From Burkholderiaceae bacterium (GTDB lineage: Bacteria; Pseudomonadota; Gammaproteobacteria; Burkholderiales; Burkholderiaceae_E): a DNA stretch of 64,000 nt. The stretch is from positions 1-64,000 of the forward strand of contig JAJPES010000057.1 in the NCBI GenBank assembly GCA_021166725.1, read 5' to 3'. The position numbers and the translations under genes were made by a program. Positions 37,505 to 47,241 of the stretch are shown here, piece after piece. Below the pieces are notes generated by a model. The model did no database searches and was not told the origin of the DNA. It worked only from the letters and a program-made list of their open reading frames with translations. Numbering within the stretch: position 1 is the stretch's first letter; the number at the start of each line of letters is the position of its first letter.

Positions 37505-38727
37505 ACATCCTCTATGTCAATCACTACGCGGGTTCCCTGCGGCACGGCATGGAGTACCGGCCGTTCTACCTCGCGCGGGAGTGGACTCGCCTGGGCCATC
37601 GCGTCCGAATCGTCGCTGCGTCCCGGTCGCACCTGAGAACCTCGGAGCCGGAGTGCGACGTGCCACTGCGGCCCGAACGTATCGACGGGATCGAGTACGT
37701 CTGGCTGCGCACGCCCGGCTACCAGGGCAACGGTGCCGGCCGGATCCGCAATATCCTCGCCTTTCTCGGCGGCCTGTTCCGACGCGGCAAAGCGCTGACC
37801 CGCGATTTCCGGCCCGACGTCGTCATCGCGTCATCTACCTATCCTCTGGATGCGCTCCCTTGCGCCAGGATCGCCCGCCGATCGGGCGCACCCCTCGTCT
37901 TCGAGCTTCACGACCTCTGGCCCCTTTCGCCGATGGAGCTCGGCAACCTGCCTTGGTGGCACCCCTTCATCGCAACGATGCAATTCGGCGAGAACTTCGC
38001 GTGCCGAAACGCCGACCTCGTGGTCTCGATGCTGCCGAAGGCGGAGGAACACCTGCGCGCCCACGGTTTGCGACCGGGCAGATTCCACTACGTTCCGAAC
38101 GGAATCGACGTGGAAGGCTGGAACGAGAGCGTCGAGCCCCTGTCGCGGGAAGTGAAGGAAGCGCTGGAGGGGATGCGCGCAAGCGGGGCGTTCCTCGTCG
38201 GGTATGCCGGAGCGCACGGGCTCGCCAATGCGCTGGACCACCTCGTCGAGGCGGCCTCGCTCACGCGAAGCGAGCCGATCGCCTATGTTCTCGTTGGCCA
38301 GGGCCCGGAGAAGACGCGGCTCCAGGAACGGGCTTCGGCGCTGCAGTTGCAGAACCTGTACTTCCTGCCACCGGTGCCCAAGTCGCAGGTGCCGGCGCTC
38401 CTGGCCGCCATGGACGCACTGTTCATCGGCTGGCAGCGCAAGGCAATCTATCGATTCGGGATCAGCCCCAACAAGCTGATGGACTACCTGATGGCTGCGC
38501 GGCCGATCGTCCACTCGGTCGAGGCGGGCAACGACGTCGTTGCCGAGAGCGGTGCTGGCGTCTCCGTAGCCCCCGAGAACGCCGCGGAAATCGCCGCGGC
38601 GGTCCGGCAACTCGCCGCCTCGACTCCCGAGCAGCGAAGCGAGATGGGTGCCCGAGGCCGGCGCTACGTGCTCGAACGGCATGACTATCGCGTGCTTGCG
38701 AAGAACTTCCTGGAGGCGATCGCTTAA
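37501..38727 (+). CDS. Glycosyltransferase family 4 protein (WbuB-like)
   Basis: [40 protein letters not shown]...[13 protein letters not shown]...[13 protein letters not shown]-type segment [21 protein letters not shown]. Confidence 0.88.
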   Translation: [408 protein letters not shown]

Positions 38728-39450
38728 GTGCAGGCGAAGAGAGACGCCATGGTGCGGCCGAAGCCGTCCGAAGCGGAAGCGGTGGCAGCACGGTATGCAC
38801 GCCGGCAGGCGGGCGACGACCGCTACTCCCCGCTCGCGCCTTCGGTCTACCTCGGATTGCAGGAGCGCCACCGAGCACTGGCGCGCTTGATCCGGGAATC
38901 GCGCCTGGAACCTGTCTGCGACAAGCAAGTGCTCGAGATCGGTTGCGGATCGGGATCGAACCTGCTCGAGTTGATCGGGCTCGGCTTCAGTCCGGAAAAC
39001 CTCGTCGGCAACGAGTTGCTCATCGAGCGCGCCCTGCTCGCTCGCGAGCGACTTCCGCAGGCGGTGCGCATCCTCGAGGGAGACGCGACCCGGCTTGATT
39101 TCCCGCCGGGGACCTTCGACATCGTCTACCAGTCGACGGTGTTCACTTCGTTGCTCGACGACCGGTTCCAGGAGACGCTGGCATCGATGATGTGGGAGTG
39201 GGCCCGTACGGGAGGAGGCATCCTCTGGTACGACTTCGTCTACGATAACCCGCGCAACCCCGACGTTCGCGGCGTCTCCATCCGGCGAATTCGAGAACTC
39301 TTTCCCCGTGGGACCGTCCGCGCACTTCGCGTAACGCTTGCGCCGCCCATCAGCCGCCGCGTCACCCGGGTCCATCCCTCGCTCTACTCGCTGTTCAACC
39401 TGCTGCCGCCCCTGCGCACGCACGTACTCTGCTGGATCGGAAAGAATTGA
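38728..39450 (+). CDS. Class I SAM-dependent methyltransferase
   Basis: [22 protein letters not shown]...[28 protein letters not shown]. Confidence 0.85.
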   Translation: MQAKRDAMVRPKPSEAEAVAARYARRQAGDDRYSPLAPSVYLGLQERHRALARLIRESRLEPVCDKQVLEIGCGSGSNLLELIGLGFSPENLVGNELLIERALLARERLPQAVRILEGDATRLDFPPGTFDIVYQSTVFTSLLDDRFQETLASMMWEWARTGGGILWYDFVYDNPRNPDVRGVSIRRIRELFPRGTVRALRVTLAPPISRRVTRVHPSLYSLFNLLPPLRTHVLCWIGKN

Positions 39451-40610
39451 GCGCAACAGAACCAGACTTCCTGCCGTTCGCACTGCCCGACATCGGCGAA
39501 GCCGAGATCGCCGAAGTCGTCGACTCGCTCCGCTCCGGCTGGATCACCACCGGGCCGAAGACACGGCGCTTCGAGGAAGACTTCGCCGGGTTCCTCGGGG
39601 GCGGCGTCGAGGCGATCGCCGTCAACTCGGCGACTGCCGGACTGCACCTCGCGCTCGACGCAATCGGCATCGCCCCCGGCGACGAAGTCCTCACGACGAC
39701 GCACACGTTCACCGCAACGGCAGAAGTGATCCGATACATGGGGGCCGACCCGGTCTTCGTCGACATCGACCCGCAGACGATGTGCATCGACCCGGGACTC
39801 GTCGAGCGCGCGATCACACCGCGCACGAAGGCGATCCTCCCAGTCCACTATGCCGGCCGGGCCTCCGAGATGTCGTCCCTCGGAGCGATCGCCCGTCGCC
39901 ACGGCCTGCGCATCATCGAGGACGCTGCGCACGCGCTTCCGACGACCAGCGGCGGAAGACTTATCGGGACACTCGACAGCGAAGCCACGGTATTCAGCTT
40001 CTACGCCACCAAGACGCTGGCGACGGGCGAAGGCGGAATGCTGGTGACGCGCGACGCGGGCATCGCACGGCGTGCCCGCGTCATGCGCCTTCACGGCATC
40101 GATCGCGACGCCTTCAATCGCTACGTCTCGAAGAAGCCCGCGTGGAACTACGAGGTGGTCGCGCCCGGCTTCAAGTACAACCTCACCGACATCGCCGCGT
40201 CGCTCGGCATCCACCAGCTCGGTCGAGTGCGGGGATTCCAGCAACGGCGCAGCGAGATGGCTGCGCGCTATCGCGAGGGACTGTCCGGACTGCCGCTGCT
40301 CGCCCCGCCCGACGCGGCGCAGGGAGACACGCATGCCTGGCACCTGTACGTCATTAGGCTGGCGGACGACGCGCCCCTCTCGCGCGACGAATTCATCGAC
40401 CAGATGGCCAAGCTCGGCATCGGGTGCAGCGTGCACTTCATTCCGCTGCACCTGCATCCGTACTGGCGAGACACCTACCGGCTGACGCCGGACCAGTTTC
40501 CGCACTCGCAGCAGGCGTTCGAGGCTTCGGTCAGCCTTCCGATCTACACGCGGATGACCGACGACGACCAGTCGAGGGTGATCGAGGCGGTCCGCACGCT
40601 GCTCGGATGA
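39447..40610 (+). CDS. DegT/DnrJ/EryC1/StrS aminotransferase (second)
   Basis: [76 protein letters not shown]...; [19 protein letters not shown]. Confidence 0.92.
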   Translation: MSATEPDFLPFALPDIGEAEIAEVVDSLRSGWITTGPKTRRFEEDFAGFLGGGVEAIAVNSATAGLHLALDAIGIAPGDEVLTTTHTFTATAEVIRYMGADPVFVDIDPQTMCIDPGLVERAITPRTKAILPVHYAGRASEMSSLGAIARRHGLRIIEDAAHALPTTSGGRLIGTLDSEATVFSFYATKTLATGEGGMLVTRDAGIARRARVMRLHGIDRDAFNRYVSKKPAWNYEVVAPGFKYNLTDIAASLGIHQLGRVRGFQQRRSEMAARYREGLSGLPLLAPPDAAQGDTHAWHLYVIRLADDAPLSRDEFIDQMAKLGIGCSVHFIPLHLHPYWRDTYRLTPDQFPHSQQAFEASVSLPIYTRMTDDDQSRVIEAVRTLLG

Positions 40611-41197
40611 GCAAGCGCCTGTTCGATCTGGTTCTTGCCGGCGTCGGACTGGTCGTGTTGGCGCCGGTGTTTGCCGCCATCGCCCTGTGGATCAAGCTGG
40701 ACTCGCCCGGGCCCGTGTTCTTCCGGCAGGTTCGCATCGGCCAGCACGGCAAGCCCTTCCGCATCCACAAGTTCCGGACCATGGTGCCGTCCTCTGGAAC
40801 ACCGTTGCAGCTCACGGTCGGCGAAGACAGCAGGATCACCCGGAGCGGCCGCTTCCTGCGACGGCTCAAGCTGGACGAGCTGGCGCAGCTCGTGGACGTG
40901 GTGCAGGGAAGCATGAGCCTCGTCGGACCGCGCCCGGAGGTGCCGAAGTACGTTTCGCTGTACCCGGATGACGTGCGCGCCATTGTCCTGTCGGTGAAGC
41001 CGGGGATCACCGATTCAGCGTCGATCCGCTATCGTAATGAAAGCGAGATCCTTGCGCGCGCGGCGGACCCCGAGCGGGAGTACACCCAGACAATTCTTCC
41101 CGCGAAACTGCAACACTACGTGCAGTACGTGAAGACGCGCACGCTAGCGGGCGACCTGGGGATCATTCTCCAGACGCTCGGCGCCATCCTCCGATAG
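40607..41197 (+). CDS. Phosphoglycosyl transferase / initiating sugar transferase (small monotopic type)
   Basis: [59 protein letters not shown]...[13 protein letters not shown]. Confidence 0.92.
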   Translation: MSKRLFDLVLAGVGLVVLAPVFAAIALWIKLDSPGPVFFRQVRIGQHGKPFRIHKFRTMVPSSGTPLQLTVGEDSRITRSGRFLRRLKLDELAQLVDVVQGSMSLVGPRPEVPKYVSLYPDDVRAIVLSVKPGITDSASIRYRNESEILARAADPEREYTQTILPAKLQHYVQYVKTRTLAGDLGIILQTLGAILR

Positions 41198-42250
41198 TCG
41201 CGCAGCGATCCGGTCCGACGCGTCGCCACGTCCGTACGGCGCGATCGCCGCTCCGATCGTCCCCACAGCCGCAGCCATCGCCCGGGCAACGGCATCCGCA
41301 TCGACGGGGGACACCAGCCGGTTCCAGCCCGAGTCGACCAATTCGACCCACTCCGTCTCGTCGCGAAGCGTTGCGCACGGCACACGGTGAAAGAATGCCT
41401 CCTTCTGCACACCCCCCGAATCTGTTGCGATCAGGCAGGCATGCTTCTCGAGCATGACCATGTCGAGATAGCCGACCGGTTCGATCACGAGCACGTTCGC
41501 CGGAATGCGCAGGCCAAAACCCTCGATTCGTGCTTTTGCCCGGGGGTGCATCGGCAACACGACCTTGCCGCCGTACTTCGCGAAGCCATTCAGGATGACA
41601 GAAAGACGGGCCAGGTCGTCGGTGTTCTCCGCCCGATGCACCGTCGCCAAGGCGTAGTCCTTCGGTCTCAGCGACAGGCGACCGAGGACGTTGCTCGTCT
41701 GATCGGCCTTCGCTCCGTAGAAGAGTGCAGCGTCGTGCATCACGTCGCCCACCTCGATCACCAGGTCCCCGGCAATGCCCTCGGCGGCGAGGTTACGCAC
41801 GGCGACCTGCGTCGGGGCGAAGAGCAGGCTCGACGCGTGGTCGGTGAGCACGCGGTTGACCTCCTCGGGCATGCGGCGGTTGAACGAACGCAGGCCGGCT
41901 TCCACGTGAGCGATGGGAATGTTCAACTTGGCCGCCGCAATCGCAGCGGCGAGCGTCGAGTCGGTGTCGCCGTAAACGAGCACCGCGTGCGGCGAAAACT
42001 CGACGAGCACCGCTTCGATCCGCTCGATCATGCGCCCGGTGTTCTGTCCGTGCGTTCCGCCGCCGATGCCCAGGTGCCTGGCCGGCGCAGGCATCTCGAG
42101 CTCGTCGAAGAACACCTGCGACATGTTGGCGTCGAAGTGCTGCCCCGTGTGGACGATCGCCTCGTCGACACGCCTGCGATCCAGCGCTCGCGACACGATG
42201 GCGGCCTTGACGAACTGGGGACGCGCGCCCACGACGGTGACCAACTTCAC
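41144..42250 (-). CDS. UDP-N-acetylglucosamine 2-epimerase family (WecB/WbpI-like)
   Basis: MKLVTVVGARPQFVKAAIVSRAL...HTGQHFDANMSQVFFDELEMP...VYGDTDSTLAAAIAAAKLNIPIAHVEAGLRSFNRRMPEEVNR. Confidence 0.93.
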   Translation of the reverse strand: MKLVTVVGARPQFVKAAIVSRALDRRRVDEAIVHTGQHFDANMSQVFFDELEMPAPARHLGIGGGTHGQNTGRMIERIEAVLVEFSPHAVLVYGDTDSTLAAAIAAAKLNIPIAHVEAGLRSFNRRMPEEVNRVLTDHASSLLFAPTQVAVRNLAAEGIAGDLVIEVGDVMHDAALFYGAKADQTSNVLGRLSLRPKDYALATVHRAENTDDLARLSVILNGFAKYGGKVVLPMHPRAKARIEGFGLRIPANVLVIEPVGYLDMVMLEKHACLIATDSGGVQKEAFFHRVPCATLRDETEWVELVDSGWNRLVSPVDADAVARAMAAAVGTIGAAIAPYGRGDASDRIAARLSEDGAERLENDPQVAR

Positions 42251-43365
42251 GTGTTGTCTCCGCGCGAAAGAAGAGAAGCGTAGAGATCCAGGAGCTTGGC
42301 CTCCTCGATCGTCCAGTTGAATCGATCACGAACCGCGCTGCGCCCCTTCTCGCCCATTTCGGCGACGAGCGCGGGATCGTTCGCAAGCGTGTCGATCGCC
42401 CGCGCGATGTCGTCGGCATTCCGCGGGTCGACGCACGTCCCGCAGTTGTTCTCCAAAACGACTTCGCGCCAAAGTGGAAAGTCGGATGCGATGACCGGAA
42501 CTCCCGCGCTCATGTACTCGAACATCTTGTTCGGCTGCGCCTCCACGTGATTGGGCAGCGGATGAAATGTGACGATCCCCGCAAAGCAGCCCGAGAGCAC
42601 ATGGCGCACCTGATCGCGCGTCAGCTGACCCATTTCGTCGACGCGCGCCCAGCCGGCGTCCCTCCGAGCCGCGGCCGCCACCTCGGGCTCGGCGAACGTG
42701 CCGCACAGCTTCAGCCTGGCCGGCGATCGAACCCGCCCCATCGCCGATACCAGCTCCAGGACGCCTCGTATTTCCGTGATGCCACCTACGTAGCAGACGT
42801 CACGCCGCTCCTGTGCAGTCACCGGGTCGGCGACGAGCTCTCCGGGCAGCGGAAAGTTGTTGATGTCCACGACGACAGGATTCATCGTCGCGAACTTGCC
42901 GCGGATCGCGGGCGTCGCCGCCACGATCGCATCGAAGCGGGCTGCTGCCCTGCTCTCGAAGGCGGCAAATGCGCGCGAGACCAGCTGCCGAGCAACAGGA
43001 CCGAGATAAGGCTTGCCGAGGATCTGCAAGGGAACGTCCTCGTGGGCGTCGAAGACGACGCGCTTGCCCATCCGCTTCAACTGCAGGCCTGCCGGGAGCA
43101 GTTCCGGGTCGTGAAAGTGATAGAGATCGGCGTCGATCTCGCGCGCCTTTGCAAGAACACGGCGGGCCCCGCCCCACATGCGGTCGAGTCTTCCCGACGA
43201 AGCGCCGACGTCGTGGATCGCGACCTCGTCCCGCACCTCGTTGCCCAGGCCGTCGGCAACGATCAAGGCCACTTCATAGCCGGCGCCTGCAAGCGAGCGA
43301 CACTCCTTCAGGAAGATGCGGATGTCGAAGCGCGAATGGGCCGAGGTGAGGTGAACGATTCTGTG
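42247..43365 (-). CDS. Glycosyltransferase family 4 protein
   Basis: MHRIVHLTSAHSRFDIRIFLKECRSLAGAGYEVALIVAD...KMFEYMSAGVPVIASDFPLWREVVLENNCGTCVDPRNADDIARAI. Confidence 0.88.
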   Translation of the reverse strand, partial: HRIVHLTSAHSRFDIRIFLKECRSLAGAGYEVALIVADGLGNEVRDEVAIHDVGASSGRLDRMWGGARRVLAKAREIDADLYHFHDPELLPAGLQLKRMGKRVVFDAHEDVPLQILGKPYLGPVARQLVSRAFAAFESRAAARFDAIVAATPAIRGKFATMNPVVVDINNFPLPGELVADPVTAQERRDVCYVGGITEIRGVLELVSAMGRVRSPARLKLCGTFAEPEVAAAARRDAGWARVDEMGQLTRDQVRHVLSGCFAGIVTFHPLPNHVEAQPNKMFEYMSAGVPVIASDFPLWREVVLENNCGTCVDPRNADDIARAIDTLANDPALVAEMGEKGRSAVRDRFNWTIEEAKLLDLYASLLSRGDNT

Positions 43366-43384
43366 CATCCGAAGCCGTCGCACC

Positions 43385-44539
43385 TCACGAATAGACCTTG
43401 ATACGTCGGCCCAGCGACACCTCGACCAATCCCTGGGCCCGCTTCAGAAGGCGATAGCGGCTGTTCCACGTGGGGAAGTCGGTGTAGTGGTGCGACGGTG
43501 CGCGCATGAACTCATCGAATTGCGCGCGCGTGATCCGCAGCTTCTTGCAGAAGTAAGAGATGTCGAGCTCCAGCTCGGCAGGGTCGTAGAGCGGCTCGCG
43601 CAGCTGCGCAAGCGCCTGGTCGCGCGTCAGCTGCCCCGAGACGACCAGGCTCGAAAGGTGCGGACGCCTCTTGTCGAAACCGAACTTCGTCGGAAGGTAG
43701 TAGTTCTGGAACAGCTTGGTAAACAGCGACTCGCCATGCTTGCGCCCGTACGATCGCCAGCCGATCGTCTCCTCGAGCTCGCGGATCGCGCTGGCCTTGT
43801 CGTAGGGCATGTAGTTCAGCGGGCGCACCGTGCGCATCTTCTTCACAAGCGGATACAGGATGTAGTGCTCGAAGAAGCTGATCGTCCTGTAGTGCCGTAG
43901 CGGCCGCTCTCCGAACCGACGGTGGATGGCCCTGAGGTTGATCGCATCCATCGCGCTGCCGTGCCAGGCCTTCGGAAAGATCCCTTCGGTGGCGATGTTC
44001 CCGCCGGACAGGATGTAGCGGATCCGGTTCCGGGTGGCGAAGTGATACAGGCTCGCGAAGAACACGTGATCCTGCGGAACGTCCTGGTTGGCCACGCCCG
44101 ATCGCAGGTACGCAAGCTGCAGGTCGCGCATCTCCTCCCAATCGACGACGTGCGTGTGCAGGTCGTAGTTGCAGTGACGCACGACCTTCTCGATGTTCCC
44201 GACCGCCAGTTCACTGTTCCAGCCCGCATCGACGTGCACGACAAGAGGGCGAAGCCCCTGTTCGCGCACCTTCAATGCCAGGTAGGAACTGTCGACTCCG
44301 CCGCTGAGTCCGATGATGCAGTCGTACTCGCTCGCGCGCCCGGCCGCCTTGATCTCCTCGCAGATCGCCGACCAGCGGCGGGCCCCCTCCTCGTTGGGAA
44401 ACCACTCCTTGCGGGTGACGGCGTCGAAGTACCGGCAGTGGTTGCACACGCCCTGGTCGTCGAAGACGATTTCGGGGTCGCTCGTGTCCATCACGCAGCG
44501 CGTGCAGACGCGCGCCTGTCCTGTGGTTGCATGACTCAT
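43385..44539 (-). CDS. wbpG: N-acetyl sugar amidotransferase (WbpG family)
   Basis: CTRCVMDTSDPEIVFDDQGVCNHCRYFD...YDCIIGLSGGVDSSYLALKVREQGLRPLVVHVDAGWNSELAVGNIEKVVRHCNYDLHT. Confidence 0.93.
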   Translation of the reverse strand: MSHATTGQARVCTRCVMDTSDPEIVFDDQGVCNHCRYFDAVTRKEWFPNEEGARRWSAICEEIKAAGRASEYDCIIGLSGGVDSSYLALKVREQGLRPLVVHVDAGWNSELAVGNIEKVVRHCNYDLHTHVVDWEEMRDLQLAYLRSGVANQDVPQDHVFFASLYHFATRNRIRYILSGGNIATEGIFPKAWHGSAMDAINLRAIHRRFGERPLRHYRTISFFEHYILYPLVKKMRTVRPLNYMPYDKASAIRELEETIGWRSYGRKHGESLFTKLFQNYYLPTKFGFDKRRPHLSSLVVSGQLTRDQALAQLREPLYDPAELELDISYFCKKLRITRAQFDEFMRAPSHHYTDFPTWNSRYRLLKRAQGLVEVSLGRRIKVYS

Positions 44540-44578
44540 GCTTCGACTCGTTCGATGTTGCACCGCCTTGCGGCGGCC

Positions 44579-45883
44579 TCATTCTGCGGCAAGCGCCCGC
44601 GCCTCGACCCTGCGTCTTCTCAGCAACGAAGCGAGGACGATGACGGCAGCCACTCCCGAAGAAAGGAGGGCCGTCGTCGCCGCCTGCTCGACCAGCAGGA
44701 TCGCGTAGAGAAAACCCGCGAAGAGCATCCCCGGACTGTTGCGTGAACGGAAAACGGCGTCCAGGTAGCTGAAGACGACGACCACGACGAAGGTCGTGAA
44801 CAGGTACGACGGCACGCCGCCCGACGCCAGCGCGTATACGAATGCGTTCGTGTTGGCGTTCGTTCCCTTCGTACCGAGATACCACTCGCCGACGAAGAAC
44901 GTGATGCCGAGCGGTGTCTCCCTGCCGGCGACCGCCGACCACCCCGAGAACGGATCCTGGAACAGGAAGTCGAAGAAGTTCGCGAGCACGAACGGCGGAA
45001 CCGCGAAGACGCGTCGCAGGAAGTAGTCCGCGACCACCGAGTATCGGTCATAGCTGTACTCGACGTAGGAGGCGAGCAGCGCACCCCACAGCAGGGCGAA
45101 GACGACAACCGGAAAGAGCCCGACCCGCCCCTTTCGCGTGGCGACGCCGATCACCCAGGCCAGCACGACGTAGAAGAGCGGGGCCTTGAGCCCGAGCACG
45201 TAGAAGAACGCCAAGCCGCTGGCGAGCGCGAGGGCCGGCATCAGCCGTTGGCGCCAGAGTCCGCCGGCGAAGGCGGCGAGCGGCGCCAGTCCGTTGGTGA
45301 TGGCCGCATTCACGTACGCAGCAAGTTCGCCGGCGGGAAACGCGGCCCGCCCCTCGATGCGTCGCTCGTAGGAGCTGCCCAGGTCGATCCCGGCCGACGA
45401 TGGCGCGTGGACAACCGCGTAGGCCACCCCGCCCACGCAGACGAGCGCAATCGCAGCCTCGACGGCCAGCGGCGGCAGCAGCGCCGGCAGGCGCAGCGCC
45501 GGAACGGCGCGAGAAGCCAACAGAACGACGACGACCGGCAGGACGAGCACCGTGAAAAACAGCAGGTACTCGCCGACGCGAACGGGACGATGAATCGAGT
45601 GCAGCGCCGCGAACGGCACGATCACGAAGAGGCCGAAGAAGAGCGAGAGGAAATCCGACGGGCGCTCGATGCGCACCGGCATCAGCATCGCCGCAGCCAC
45701 GACGGAAACGACGAGCAATGCGAGATGGTCCGGTTCGAATCCGACCGGAAGGTAGCCGGCGTACGCGTTCGACTCGGCAAGCTGCGAATCGTACATCAGC
45801 AGGATCGCGACGGCGAAAAGGAGCAGATTCGCGACGAGGAGCGCGCGCGCGAACACCTTCTCCCTGGCGAAGCGCCCGTTCAC
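44579..45883 (-). CDS. wzy: Polytopic membrane protein, candidate O-antigen polymerase (Wzy)
   Basis: About 12 hydrophobic segments, large loop, position between hisF2 and wbpG in the O-antigen operon. Confidence 0.7.
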   Translation of the reverse strand: MNGRFAREKVFARALLVANLLLFAVAILLMYDSQLAESNAYAGYLPVGFEPDHLALLVVSVVAAAMLMPVRIERPSDFLSLFFGLFVIVPFAALHSIHRPVRVGEYLLFFTVLVLPVVVVLLASRAVPALRLPALLPPLAVEAAIALVCVGGVAYAVVHAPSSAGIDLGSSYERRIEGRAAFPAGELAAYVNAAITNGLAPLAAFAGGLWRQRLMPALALASGLAFFYVLGLKAPLFYVVLAWVIGVATRKGRVGLFPVVVFALLWGALLASYVEYSYDRYSVVADYFLRRVFAVPPFVLANFFDFLFQDPFSGWSAVAGRETPLGITFFVGEWYLGTKGTNANTNAFVYALASGGVPSYLFTTFVVVVVFSYLDAVFRSRNSPGMLFAGFLYAILLVEQAATTALLSSGVAAVIVLASLLRRRRVEARALAAE

Positions 45884-46629
45884 GATCCGATCGCTTCCTT
45901 CGGATAGTTGATCAGTACGGCGCGGTGCTTGCCGTGGAAGACGAACAGGCTCCCCGCAGCCACCGCGGACGCACCGCCGTCGCGGATCGCCTCCGAGAGA
46001 TGCTCGAGCTTGCCCGCCCCACCGCAGGCAACGACGGGCACCGTCACCCGCAGCGCGACCTTCCGGATCAGGTCGAGGTCGTAGCCCCCCATCATGCCGT
46101 CGCGATCGACGCTGTTGAGGAAGATCTCCCCGGCCCCCGCCGCGACGAGACGGGCAAGGTGCTCGTCAAGAACGACCTTGGCCTCAACGGTGCCGGATTT
46201 CGCCACCACCCGGTAGCCGCCCAGCAACGTGCGCTTCACGTCGATGCCTGCCACGATCGCCTGCGACCCGAAGACGGCGGCGCCCTCCGAGAGGACCGAC
46301 GTCGACTCGACGGCCGCCGAGTTGACGACGACTTTCTCCACGCCGGAGCGGATCAGCCGACGCATCTGCTCGAGCGTGCGCACGCCGCCACCGTAGGCGA
46401 CCGGCATGAACGCTTCACCGGCGATCTCGGCGACGAGTTCGTAGTTCGGCTCGCGTCCCTCGCGCGAAGCATCGATGTCGAGGACGACGATCTCGTCGGC
46501 TTCCTTCTCGCTGAAGATCCGGACCGCGTTCACCGGATCCCCGACGTAGACCGGGTCGCGGAACCGGCGCGTCTTGACGAGGCCGTTTCCGCGAAGCAGC
46601 AGGCACGGAATCACGCGCGGCCGGTACAT
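45880..46629 (-). CDS. hisF2: HisF-like cyclase subunit for LPS amidination (HisF2)
   Basis: MYRPRVIPCLLLRGNGLVKTRRFRDPVYVGDPVNAVRIFSEKEADEIVVLDIDASREGREPNYELVAEIAGEAFMPVAYGGGVRT. Confidence 0.9.
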   Translation of the reverse strand: MYRPRVIPCLLLRGNGLVKTRRFRDPVYVGDPVNAVRIFSEKEADEIVVLDIDASREGREPNYELVAEIAGEAFMPVAYGGGVRTLEQMRRLIRSGVEKVVVNSAAVESTSVLSEGAAVFGSQAIVAGIDVKRTLLGGYRVVAKSGTVEAKVVLDEHLARLVAAGAGEIFLNSVDRDGMMGGYDLDLIRKVALRVTVPVVACGGAGKLEHLSEAIRDGGASAVAAGSLFVFHGKHRAVLINYPKEAIGS

Positions 46630-47241
46630 TCAGCGCGACTCCGCAAAGGCCTGGAGCATCTTCTTGCCAAAACGGTGGCTCTTCTCCGGGTGGAACTGGA
46701 CGCCCGCGATGTTCGCGCGTGCGACGCCCGCCGCGAAGCGCACCCCGTACTCGGCCCACAGGAGAACGTCTGCCGGGTCCTGCGGGTCCATGAAGTAGCT
46801 GTGCACGAAGTAGAAGCGCGCGCCTTCCTCGATGCCGACCGACAGCGGATGCGCGAGTTGCGCCGGAGTCACCTCGTTCCATCCCATGTGCGGGACGCGC
46901 AGGTCGGCTCGGGCTGGAAAGCGCCGAACGTGCATCGCGAGCCAGCCTAGGCCCGGCTCCCTTCCTTCCTCGCTGCCCGTTCCGAGCATCTGCGCGCCGA
47001 CGCAGATTCCGAGGAGCGGAACGCGCTGCTCGAGCACCTTGCGCTCGAGCACCGGAACCAGGCCGCTCGCGCGCAGGCTGGACACACACGCGTCGAAGGC
47101 GCCGTTCCCCGGCAGGATGATCCGGTCCGCCTGCTCGACGCGGTCGGCGTTGCCGGTGATCTCGCAGGCGTGGCCCAGGCGCTGGAGCATGTTGGCGATC
47201 GCCGCGAGGTTCCCGATGTCGTAGTCGACGATCGCAATCAT
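46630..47241 (-). CDS. hisH2: HisH-like glutamine amidotransferase subunit (HisH2)
   Basis: MIAIVDYDIGNLAAIANMLQRLGHACEITGN...PLLGICVGAQML...GVQFHPEKSHRFGKKML. Confidence 0.9.
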   Translation of the reverse strand: MIAIVDYDIGNLAAIANMLQRLGHACEITGNADRVEQADRIILPGNGAFDACVSSLRASGLVPVLERKVLEQRVPLLGICVGAQMLGTGSEEGREPGLGWLAMHVRRFPARADLRVPHMGWNEVTPAQLAHPLSVGIEEGARFYFVHSYFMDPQDPADVLLWAEYGVRFAAGVARANIAGVQFHPEKSHRFGKKMLQAFAESR

